Shown here: piece after piece, positions 1 to 5,668 of the stretch
Layout: the number at the start of each line of letters is the position of its first letter
Numbering within the stretch: the stretch's first letter is position 1
Source of the DNA: CAVPGH01 sp046726955
GTDB taxonomy: Bacteria; Acidobacteriota; Vicinamibacteria; Fen-336
Assembly (NCBI GenBank): GCA_046726955.1
Contig: JBKPBQ010000471.1
Coordinates: 1-6,583 of the forward strand
Direction: 5' to 3'
Length of the DNA stretch: 6,583 nucleotides
Made by a program: the position numbers and the translations under genes
The notes under the pieces: model-generated
Database searches by the model: none
What the model saw: only the letters and a program-made list of their open reading frames with translations
Told to the model about the DNA's origin: nothing

Positions 1-530
1 GTGCGGCGATGCTCGGCGAACGGCAGGTGGTCGAGCGCACCCGGGAGGATGCTCACCTCGCCCGCCACGAGCCAGCCGGGACGCGACAAGAGATAGGCCA
101 CCCCGGGGTGCGCCGGATCCTCCGTGCGATAGACCTGGCGCGCCTCCTCGACGGCGTCGCGCCGGTAGAGCTCGCTCACGCGGATCGTGCCCCAGATGTG
201 GCCGGAGCCGTCCTCGAGCGCCGCGTCCTGGCCCGGCTCGAGATGGGCACGGAGCGCGTCGTCCACCGCCAGCGTGAAGGGGAGCGGCCACACGGTTCCG
301 TCGGCCAGCCGCAGCCGCGCGAGAACGCTCTCGTAGTCGGCGGAGCCGAGGAAGCCGGTCAGGGGGCTGGCGGCGCCGATCGCGATGAGCTCCAGGTCGG
401 CGCGCTCCCGCGCGTCGAGCGTGATCGTCACCAGCGTCTCCGCCCGCGCGGCGAGCGCAGCGGCCTCCGCCGCGGGCACGAAGCGGTCCACGAGCGTTCC
501 GCCATGGGGTTCCACGAGCCGGGTCGTCAT
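1..530 (-). CDS. sat: Sulfate adenylyltransferase (ATP sulfurylase), N-terminal part, cut by window edge
   Basis: ATP sulfurylase makes adenosine 5'-phosphosulfate (APS) and pyrophosphate from sulfate and ATP in the cytoplasm, the first step of sulfate assimilation. I see 176 complete codons; the family usually has about 380-400 residues, so less than half is present and the C-terminal part runs off the left edge. Recognisable pieces are EPHGGTLVDR at residues 7-16, DLELIAIGAASPLTGF at 45-60, DYESVL near 65-70, DGTVWPLPFTL at 78-88 and DPAHPGV at 138-144. These are hallmarks of the single-chain Sat family and its PUA-like N-terminal domain. The QxRN-type ATP-binding motif expected further on is outside the window. 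The ATG at 530 overlaps the cysH stop in an ATGA, and an AAGGAG lies 7 nt upstream at 539-544, so start and translational coupling to cysH are well supported. The order cysH-sat places product supply and product use in one operon. Confidence 0.93.
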   Translation of the reverse strand, partial: MTTRLVEPHGGTLVDRFVPAAEAAALAARAETLVTITLDARERADLELIAIGAASPLTGFLGSADYESVLARLRLADGTVWPLPFTLAVDDALRAHLEPGQDAALEDGSGHIWGTIRVSELYRRDAVEEARQVYRTEDPAHPGVAYLLSRPGWLVAGEVSILPGALDHLPFAEHRR

Positions 531-1291
531 TCGCTTCTCTCCTTCAGGGTCAGGGCATCGCTCAGGCTCGGGAGGGGTCCCCGCGCGTGCAGCCCGCATT
601 CTCTCTTGGTCCGTCCGCGCCAGCGCCCGGCGCGCGGGTCTTCTCCCGGCGCCACCGCGCTCGTGCAGGGCCAGCAGCCGATGCTCGGGTAGCCCCGCGC
701 GTGCAGCGGGCTCACGGGCACGTCGTGCGCCCGCACGTAGTCCCAGACCTGCTCGTGCGACCAGGCCGCGAGCGGATTGATCTTGACGAGGCCGAAGCGC
801 GCGTCACGCTCGAGGACGCGCACCCGCGCCCGCTCGGGGGTCTGGTCGCGCCGGATCGCGGTCACCCAGGCCTCGAGGCCCGCGAGCGCTCTCCGCAGCG
901 GCGCCACCTTGCGGATGCCGCAGCACGCGTCGGGATCGCGCTCCCACAGGAAGTCGCCGTGCGCCGCGGCCTGGGCCGCGACGTCCAGCTCGGGACGGAC
1001 CGCCCGGATCGACACGCGGTAGCGCGCCTCGATCCGCCGCCAGAGCTCGTAGGTCTCCGGGAAGAGGAGCCCCGTGTCGAGCGTGAAGAGGTCGATGGGC
1101 AGGCGGTGGCGCCCGATGATGTCGAGGACCACGCAACCTTCGGCTCCGAAGCCGGTGGCGAAGGCGATACGCGGCGCGAACTGGGCGGCCGCCACCGCGA
1201 GGATCCGCTCGGGCGGCTGACCCTCCAGCCGCTCGGCGGCGGCGTCTAGGTCTTGATCGGGTTCGGAAGGCAGCGGCGTCGACAAGCTCAA
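527..1291 (-). CDS. cysH: Assimilatory adenylyl-sulfate (APS) reductase, [4Fe-4S] type
   Basis: This enzyme reduces APS to sulfite and AMP using thioredoxin or a similar thiol donor in the cytoplasm. The 254-residue product has the four cluster cysteines of the iron-sulfur APS/PAPS reductase family: CC at 123-124 in DACCGIRKV and CxxC at 206/209 in SIGCWPC. It also has the catalytic C-terminal cysteine, Cys232, in KRECGLH; many relatives have KTECGLH. FTLDTGLLFPET (69-80) is the typical PP-loop-family segment. The cluster cysteines point to APS rather than PAPS as main substrate; this is inference from the family, and no APS kinase gene is visible here. The start is TTG at 1291, chosen because AAAAGGAG lies 5 nt upstream and no better in-frame start exists. 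The stop overlaps the sat start by 4 nt. All six cysteine codons are TGC. A leader ORF and terminator-like hairpin precede the gene, suggesting cysteine-responsive attenuation. Confidence 0.93.
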   Translation of the reverse strand: MSLSTPLPSEPDQDLDAAAERLEGQPPERILAVAAAQFAPRIAFATGFGAEGCVVLDIIGRHRLPIDLFTLDTGLLFPETYELWRRIEARYRVSIRAVRPELDVAAQAAAHGDFLWERDPDACCGIRKVAPLRRALAGLEAWVTAIRRDQTPERARVRVLERDARFGLVKINPLAAWSHEQVWDYVRAHDVPVSPLHARGYPSIGCWPCTSAVAPGEDPRAGRWRGRTKRECGLHARGPLPSLSDALTLKERSE

Positions 1292-1296
1292 GTGGA

Positions 1297-1304
1297 CTCC
1301 TTTT
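1297..1304 (-). promoter_or_regulatory. Ribosome binding site that fixes the TTG start of cysH
   Basis: The minus strand reads AAAAGGAG and then five bases before TTG. This close match to the anti-Shine-Dalgarno complement at ideal spacing is the main reason for choosing the TTG start at 1291. Confidence 0.8.
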
Positions 1305-1340
1305 CACGAGAACGCGCAGAGAAGCGCGGGCGAAAAGCGA

Positions 1341-1367
1341 AAGGCCCGGGCTTTCGTCCCGGGCCTT
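1341..1367 (-). terminator. Terminator-like hairpin upstream of cysH (attenuator segments 3 and 4)
   Basis: On the minus strand a perfect 10-bp stem, AAGGCCCGGG with CCCGGGCCTT, encloses a 7-base loop. It is followed by TCGCTTTTC, a short and imperfect T tract. The hairpin sits in the 5' leader of cysH, about 50 nt before its start and after a short Cys-rich leader ORF, the expected place for an attenuator. The T tract is weaker than in textbook terminators, so efficiency is uncertain. Read on the plus strand there is no T tract after the stem, which supports the minus-strand reading. Confidence 0.65.
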
Positions 1368-1391
1368 CGATCCGTCGAGCTTGGGACCCGC

Positions 1392-1484
1392 CTAACGAGT
1401 GCGAGCCTCGACCGCGCGATCGGAGGCCCCGGGGACAACCCGGGCCTGGCTACAACAACACATCGCGATCCGCGCCGTCGACAT
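1392..1484 (-). CDS. Short Cys-rich leader peptide upstream of cysH, probably leaderless
   Basis: This 30-codon ORF begins MSTARIAMCCCSQ and ends at TAG; residues 9-11 are three consecutive cysteines, all encoded TGT. Its ATG at 1484 lies six bases after the predicted -10 box, exactly where transcription should begin, so the mRNA would be leaderless. No Shine-Dalgarno is visible. A second in-frame ATG at 1463 gives a 23-residue version starting MCCC. The peptide probably has no function of its own: translation speed over the Cys codons would report cysteinyl-tRNA level to the downstream attenuator. Poly-cysteine short ORFs with this job, many of them leaderless, are known upstream of sulfur genes in mycobacteria; applying that here is inference. 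The ORF is too short to be significant by length. Its support comes from the Cys run, promoter spacing and the paired hairpins downstream. Confidence 0.68.
   Translation of the reverse strand: MSTARIAMCCCSQARVVPGASDRAVEARTR
1424..1447 (-). promoter_or_regulatory. Leader hairpin (attenuator segments 1 and 2), competing with the terminator
   Basis: Segment 1, AGGCCCGGG (1447-1439), pairs with segment 2, CCCCGGGGCCT (1434-1424), giving nine base pairs with one bulged G. Segment 1 starts four bases after the last Cys codon, so a ribosome stalled on the Cys codons would cover it. Segment 1 is identical over nine bases to the first arm of the downstream terminator (segment 3, AGGCCCGGG within 1358-1367). 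Segment 2 can therefore pair with either one. That mutually exclusive pairing is what a transcription attenuator needs. Confidence 0.65.
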
Positions 1485-1490
1485 GCCCAC

Positions 1491-1520
1491 TTTGTACTGC
1501 ACTCCCGCAGTCCGTGTCAA
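1491..1520 (-). promoter_or_regulatory. Sigma70-like promoter for the cysH-sat operon
   Basis: The -35 box TTGACA (1520-1515) matches the consensus perfectly. An 18-base spacer leads to the -10 box TACAAA (1496-1491), with four of six consensus bases. The predicted start point, six or seven bases further on, falls on the A of the ATG at 1484, the first codon of the leader ORF. No operator is recognised. The promoter lies in a lower-GC stretch that may be the tail of a decayed gene. Confidence 0.65.
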
Positions 1521-1631
1521 GAGATCGTTCGCGAGGATCCAGAGCATTGATCGCTTGCCCTCGCCATGACGATATCTACGATTCCAGGCGCGCAGCGGTT
1601 CTCCAACGCTTCAATCCTGATCTGGCAAGCC

Positions 1632-1759
1632 GTCTCGTGCACATGGTTCCACGTCAGCAGTTCGTCGGAAGTAAGGTGGACGGCTTCGCCGATGTTCTCG
1701 TGGCGTGCGAGCAGGCCACCGAGGGCGGGTGCGAAGTCCGTAGGTCAGCGTGAAGAGCG
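1632..1759 (-). pseudogene. Remnant of a second SDR/epimerase gene, paralogous to 3609-4616
   Basis: This stretch aligns with 3925-4057 inside the intact epimerase gene. By eye I count about 17 mismatches over 109 ungapped bases, then a 5-base deletion that breaks the frame, then a further matching run through SLFTLT. In the longer frame it encodes GEAVHLTSDELLTWNHVHE, against GEAVHVTSDEVLTWNHVHE in the intact protein (residues 212-230). Both substitutions are conservative, so this copy diverged as a working protein before it broke. It covers only residues about 187-232 of a 335-residue family. A weaker match continues: IVDIVMARA (near 1558-1584) resembles IVHVPTDVIARV of the intact protein, with a possible in-frame gap, and may fade out near 1515. 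No N-terminal half with the nucleotide-binding loop is present. It slightly overlaps the 3' end of the upstream membrane-protein gene. Confidence 0.8.
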
Positions 1760-3523
1760 AGCTCCTGCAGTATTCAGCGCGGTCGTGCTCGTCCCACCCT
1801 GGGCCGTAAACGAGTTCGTGAGCAGTGCCGCCGAGCCGGTCTCCAGCTCGAAGGCCCAGGCGCTGATTTCGACCGAGCGGTTCCGGAAGTCGTGCTTGAG
1901 CAGGTCGGCTCGCCACCCTGAGTCGCGGTAGGCCCGACCGCGCTCCATCGCGATGTCGGGACGTGGCACGAGCACGGGAGCGAAGCCGATCGGGGTCCAG
2001 TCCCCGTTTGTCTGCCGCTCTGCCAGGACGACGGCATCAGCCGGCCCTTCGCGGGCGGACCGTCCCGCCCAACCCTCGGCGACGAAGCGCGCCCGCCGCG
2101 CAGAGAAGCTTTCGAACACCCCCGGGCTGACCGGCATCGTGCCCGGTGCGGCGAGGTCCTGGAGCCTTGGGCTCGTGACGAGGGCCGGCCGCAGGTAGCC
2201 CAGCCGTTCGAGGTTCCGCGCCACCTCGACGACGGCTTCTGGCCTCGGGTACACCCAATCGCCGAGGCATCGCTCATCCGGGTGGACGAGGATGAATAAC
2301 AAGCAGGTCTTGCCGTAACGGAGCATCCGGCTCTCGCGAATCATCTCGCCGACTCCGATGGCGGCAGACGCCGCGTACAACACCAGGAAGCCCGCGAGGC
2401 CTGCCGCGAGCAGCATGCGGACGGTTCCCAGAGCGTGCGCTCCGGGCGCAGCGTGCTCTCGCCGATCGGACCAGATGATCGGGATCGCACCCACCAGAGC
2501 CACCGCTAGATACATCGAGAACGGAAGATAGCGGTTCGACAGGGAATGCGGCACTCCGAAGTTGGACCGACCGACCGCGGCAGCGATGCTGCTCAATACG
2601 GAGTAGCCGCCGAGCGAAAGCCACGGTGCAAGGCGTCGCCGCAAGGCGTCCTCTCGGACGTGGGTCAGCCAGTACGCGCACACGAGGGCGAACGCGATCA
2701 GCAGAACAGTCCCGACAATCGTGGCGACGGCCAGGCGATTGACTCCGAGCGGCGCCCCGAGAAATGCCAGGAAGTAGTGGGCCACCCTAATGGGATCGAG
2801 GCCGCTCATCAGGTCCGGAGGCCGGACGTAACCGCGAAAATAGGCAGCGGCGTTCAGCAGGAAGCCGAGCGCCCACGGCCCGAGCCAGCGCAAACTGGTG
2901 GTCGTCGCGACCACGGGGATAGCCAACACCCACGTGAACAGACCGTTGGCATAGGAGTACGTTGCGGCCAGGCAGAGGACCGCGGCGGTCGCGACCTTCG
3001 CTGCGGATGAAAGGCCGGAGTGGAGGACGGCCAGCGCGGCGCAGAGGCCTGCGATCGGCTCGAGGCCGACATAGGAGGGCCAGAACCATATTTCAGCTTG
3101 CTTCGGCGTGAAAAGAAGCAGATTCGCCAGGAGGGCCAGGCCAAACAAGTGCAACGGCTGCCTCGTTACCGTCGTCTCGATCAGGCGGAAGAGGAGGTAC
3201 GAGATCAGCCCGCCCAGGGTGAGATTCGCGGCGAGCAGCCAACGCGTGTCGCCGCGCCCGGCGGTCCCGATCGTGAGGAACAGCAGCCTCGGAACGAATG
3301 GCCGGCTCTCATTGTGCTGCCCGAAGAGCTGCTCGATACCCAGGCGCCCGGAGCGGGCCTCGACGAGCGTCCGGCCAACGAGGTCCCAATCGTCCATGAA
3401 GAGCGTGTCGACGGCGTTCGTTGCGACGATTACGGCAACGGGAGCGGCCGCCGCAAGGCTGCCGAGCCAGGCCAGGACCGCTCGGCTGGGAAAGGCTCGA
3501 GCGGAACGCATGACCGGCGGCAC
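1745..3523 (-). CDS. Multi-pass membrane protein with a GT-C-like N-terminal motif, function unknown
   Basis: The 592-residue product has about nine to eleven hydrophobic segments within residues 15-390 (for example 15-34, 93-115, 124-140, 152-170, 264-286, 333-352, 368-390). A soluble C-terminal part of about 190 residues follows. After the first segment come DDWD (44-47) and QHNESRPFVPRL (69-80). An acidic pair in the first outer loop is typical of GT-C membrane glycosyltransferases that use lipid-linked sugars, so transfer of a sugar at the outer membrane face is a reasonable but unproven guess. The C-terminal part has GWAGRSA...ADAVVLA and SGWRADL...EISAWAFE, resembling a beta-sandwich module found on such proteins. 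The start is uncertain: GTG at 3523 has only a weak AGGG upstream, and ATG at 3511 is the alternative. GC is lower than in the neighbours (32 of 60 at 3061-3120 against 45 of 60 at 4021-4080), suggesting separate origin. The last few residues (ARSSR) are read from the SDR remnant. Confidence 0.75.
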   Translation of the reverse strand: MPPVMRSARAFPSRAVLAWLGSLAAAAPVAVIVATNAVDTLFMDDWDLVGRTLVEARSGRLGIEQLFGQHNESRPFVPRLLFLTIGTAGRGDTRWLLAANLTLGGLISYLLFRLIETTVTRQPLHLFGLALLANLLLFTPKQAEIWFWPSYVGLEPIAGLCAALAVLHSGLSSAAKVATAAVLCLAATYSYANGLFTWVLAIPVVATTTSLRWLGPWALGFLLNAAAYFRGYVRPPDLMSGLDPIRVAHYFLAFLGAPLGVNRLAVATIVGTVLLIAFALVCAYWLTHVREDALRRRLAPWLSLGGYSVLSSIAAAVGRSNFGVPHSLSNRYLPFSMYLAVALVGAIPIIWSDRREHAAPGAHALGTVRMLLAAGLAGFLVLYAASAAIGVGEMIRESRMLRYGKTCLLFILVHPDERCLGDWVYPRPEAVVEVARNLERLGYLRPALVTSPRLQDLAAPGTMPVSPGVFESFSARRARFVAEGWAGRSAREGPADAVVLAERQTNGDWTPIGFAPVLVPRPDIAMERGRAYRDSGWRADLLKHDFRNRSVEISAWAFELETGSAALLTNSFTAQGGTSTTALNTAGARSSR

Positions 3524-3608
3524 TCTAGCATGCCCTATGTGTGGTCAGCAGCGCGCCCGGCGATGTCCGCCGAAGACGAGGTTGCCGAGGGGCCTGATTG
3601 GCAGGTAC

Positions 3609-4616
3609 CTAGAGACCTGAGCGGCCCTCCATCGCGGCTACCGCGCGATGCCACGTGCGAATGATCCGCTCGACGGTGTCGTTCGCGTTTATCTTCTGCC
3701 GCGACGGGTCCGCCTCGAACCAGTCGATCGAGGCGCGGATCCCTTCCGCGAACGGGACGCGCGCGCTCCAGCCGGGGACGAGGCGGCGGGCCTTCGAGTT
3801 GTCGAAGATCGTGCTCCAGGCCTTGTCGCCGAGGAGGCTGGCTCCGCGCCGCGCGTCGACCCGGGCGATGACGTCGGTGGGGACGTGGACGATGCGGGGG
3901 TCGACGCCGAGCGTGCGCGCGATCGTCTCGTGCACATGGTTCCAGGTCAGCACCTCGTCCGACGTGACGTGGACGGCTTCGCCGACGGCCTCGGGCCGTC
4001 CGAGCAGGCCGACGAGGGCGCGCGCGAAGTCCGAGGCGTGCGTCAGCGTGAAGAGCGCGGTCCCGTCGCCGGGGACGACGATCTCCAGGCCGCGGCGCAG
4101 GCGCCAGGCGACCGTGTAGTCGGTGCCGCTCGTGGTGGGGATCCAGCTCTCTCCGTAGGTGTACGACGGCCGGACGATCGTGACGGGAAAGCGCTCGGCG
4201 CGATGGGCCTCACGCAGCGCGTCCTCCGCCGCGATCTTCTTCCGCGCGTAGTCCCAGAAGGGGTTGCCGAGCGGCGTCTCCTCCGTCACGACGTGGTGGC
4301 GGGGCGGCTTCTCGTAGACCGAGGCGGAGCTGATGAAGACGTAGTGCCCGGTCCGGCCGCGGAAGGCGGCGACGTCGCGGTCGACGTCCGGGGCGTCGAA
4401 GGCGATGAAATTGACGACCGCGTCGAACCCGCGCGCGGCGAGCGAGGCGAGGAAGGCCGAGTCGGTGACGTCGCCTCGCGCTTCGGACACTTCGCCAGGG
4501 AGCGCGACCTGCTTGTGGCCGCGCGTCGCGATCGTGAGGTCGAGGCCCCGGGCCGCCGCCTCGCGCGCGCAGGCCAGGGAGAGATTGCCGGTGCCGCCGA
4601 GAAACAGGACCTTCAT
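3609..4616 (-). CDS. NAD(P)-dependent epimerase/dehydratase family protein (extended SDR)
   Basis: This 335-residue protein has the nucleotide-binding loop FLGGTGNLS at 5-13, on the first strand of a Rossmann fold. An acid follows in EARGDVTD (45-52), and the substrate-side VFISSASVYE lies at 93-102. The catalytic pair Tyr123 and Lys127 is in DYARKK. VRPSYTYGESW (148-158) and FTLTHASDFARALVGLL (189-205) are typical of sugar-nucleotide epimerases and reductases of the extended SDR family. The substrate cannot be told from the sequence. The ATG at 4616 overlaps the cysA stop in an ATGA, giving a start right before the GGTGN loop; the frame stays open further upstream, but only as an out-of-frame reading of cysA. 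Translational coupling to cysA suggests co-expression with sulfate uptake. An 84-base gap separates it from the membrane protein downstream, and a broken paralogue lies at 1632-1759. Confidence 0.88.
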   Translation of the reverse strand: MKVLFLGGTGNLSLACAREAAARGLDLTIATRGHKQVALPGEVSEARGDVTDSAFLASLAARGFDAVVNFIAFDAPDVDRDVAAFRGRTGHYVFISSASVYEKPPRHHVVTEETPLGNPFWDYARKKIAAEDALREAHRAERFPVTIVRPSYTYGESWIPTTSGTDYTVAWRLRRGLEIVVPGDGTALFTLTHASDFARALVGLLGRPEAVGEAVHVTSDEVLTWNHVHETIARTLGVDPRIVHVPTDVIARVDARRGASLLGDKAWSTIFDNSKARRLVPGWSARVPFAEGIRASIDWFEADPSRQKINANDTVERIIRTWHRAVAAMEGRSGL

Positions 4617-5668
4617 TCCGCCACGAATATCCGCACCTGCCGCGGCTTCACGTAAAGCCGCTCGCCCGCGCTCGGGCGGAGGGCCTCGAACTGCTCTCTC
4701 GTCGTCTCGACCTGGACCGCGCGGCCCTCGCCGTCCTCCAGCTCGAGCTTGACCACTGCTCCCGCCGGGTTCACGTGGCGGAGCGTAGCCCAGAAGCCGT
4801 CGCCTTGCCCTTCCCGTGCCAGCTCCAGCTCGTGGGGACGCGCGAAACCTTGCGCCCGCCGCGGCTCGCCTCCCGTGTCCTCGGGGTAGTCCACCGACAG
4901 GGACCCGAAGTCCGCACGTCCGCCTTCGATCCGACCGTGGAAGACGTTCACGTTGCCGAGGAACCCCATCACGAACGGCGTCGCCGGCTGGTCGAAGACC
5001 TCCTGGGGCGTGCCGATCTGCTCCACCCGGCCCTGGTTCATGACCACGACGCGGTCGCTCACCTCGAGCGCCTCCTCCTGGTCGTGGGTCACGAAGACGC
5101 TCGTCACCCGGATCTCGTCGTGCAGGCGCCGGAGCCACCGCCGCAGCTCCTGGCGCACGCGCGCGTCGAGCGAGCCGAACGGCTCGTCGAGGAGCAGGAC
5201 CATGGGCTCGACGGCAAGCGCGCGGGCCAGGGCCACGCGCTGGCGCTGGCCTCCTGAGAGCTGCGAAGGATAACGGTCGGCCAGCCAGTCGAGCTGGACG
5301 AGCTTCAGGAGGTCGGTCACCTTGCGGTGGATCTCCGTCTCCTCGGGCCGACGGGAGCGCGGCCGGACGCGGAGGCCGAAGGCGACGTTCTCGAACACGG
5401 TCATGTGCCGGAAGAGCGCGTAGTGCTGGAAGACGAAGCCGACGCCGCGCTTTCGGACGTCGCGCACGGTCGCGTCCTCGCCCTCGAAGAGGACCTGGCC
5501 GCGATCGGCGCGCTCCAGGCCGGCGATGATCCGCAGCAGGCTCGTCTTGCCCGAGCCCGAGGGGCCGAGCAGGGCCACCAGCTCGCCCGTGGGCACGGTG
5601 AGGCTCACGTCGTTCACGGCCACGAACGAGCCGAAGCTCCGGGTGACGCCGCGCACCTCAATCGACAT
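4613..5668 (-). CDS. cysA: Sulfate/thiosulfate ABC transporter ATP-binding protein
   Basis: This ATPase powers the CysTWA importer at the inner face of the cytoplasmic membrane. The 351-residue product has a complete nucleotide-binding domain: Walker A GPSGSGKT (35-42), Q-loop Gln81 in VFQHYALF, signature LSGGQ (137-141), Walker B VLLLDEP (157-163), D-loop SLDAR and switch His195 in VTHDQEEA. The stretch HYALFRHMTVFENVAFGL is characteristic of CysA-type sulfate ATPases. Residues from about 240 on form a TOBE-like regulatory and substrate-specificity region ending VKPRQVRIFVAE. The ATG at 5668 has GGAGG six bases upstream. The start overlaps the end of cysW by 11 bases and the stop overlaps the SDR gene by 4 bases, so all are probably translated from one mRNA. 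Nothing essential is missing. Confidence 0.95.
   Translation of the reverse strand: MSIEVRGVTRSFGSFVAVNDVSLTVPTGELVALLGPSGSGKTSLLRIIAGLERADRGQVLFEGEDATVRDVRKRGVGFVFQHYALFRHMTVFENVAFGLRVRPRSRRPEETEIHRKVTDLLKLVQLDWLADRYPSQLSGGQRQRVALARALAVEPMVLLLDEPFGSLDARVRQELRRWLRRLHDEIRVTSVFVTHDQEEALEVSDRVVVMNQGRVEQIGTPQEVFDQPATPFVMGFLGNVNVFHGRIEGGRADFGSLSVDYPEDTGGEPRRAQGFARPHELELAREGQGDGFWATLRHVNPAGAVVKLELEDGEGRAVQVETTREQFEALRPSAGERLYVKPRQVRIFVAE

Noticed and set aside
1380..1400. GTTAGGCGGGTCCC on the minus strand, resembling the start of the M-box (magnesium) riboswitch
   Set aside because: Only the first few bases match. The other conserved M-box parts are absent and the gene downstream concerns sulfur, not magnesium. 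I also found no conserved SAM-I, SAM-II or SAH riboswitch core in the leader.
1253..1753. Plus-strand 166-codon frame across the cysH leader and SDR remnant
   Set aside because: It has no family motifs and runs antisense to the promoter, leader ORF, hairpins and remnant; composition explains its length.
1611..1916. Minus-strand 101-codon frame across the end of the membrane gene and the SDR remnant
   Set aside because: It mixes an out-of-frame reading of the membrane gene with a short SDR-like piece (SSLFTLT) before the frameshift; it is not an independent gene.
3558..3572. Small inverted repeat CGGCG-5 nt-CGCCG between the SDR and the membrane gene
   Set aside because: It has only five base pairs and no T tract on either strand, and is expected by chance at this GC content.
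3648..4655. Long open frames on the plus strand opposite the SDR, cysA, cysW and membrane genes (for example 3648-4655 and 5526-6482)
   Set aside because: They are low-complexity Arg/Asp/Glu/Gly-rich shadows, typical of the antisense strand of high-GC genes, without recognisable motifs.
4617..5138. Upstream extension of the SDR reading frame to 5138, giving a 509-residue protein
   Set aside because: The added part is an out-of-frame reading of cysA, rich in Arg, Gly and Pro with no domain. The ATG at 4616 just before the GGTGN loop, with its ATGA overlap, is clearly the start.
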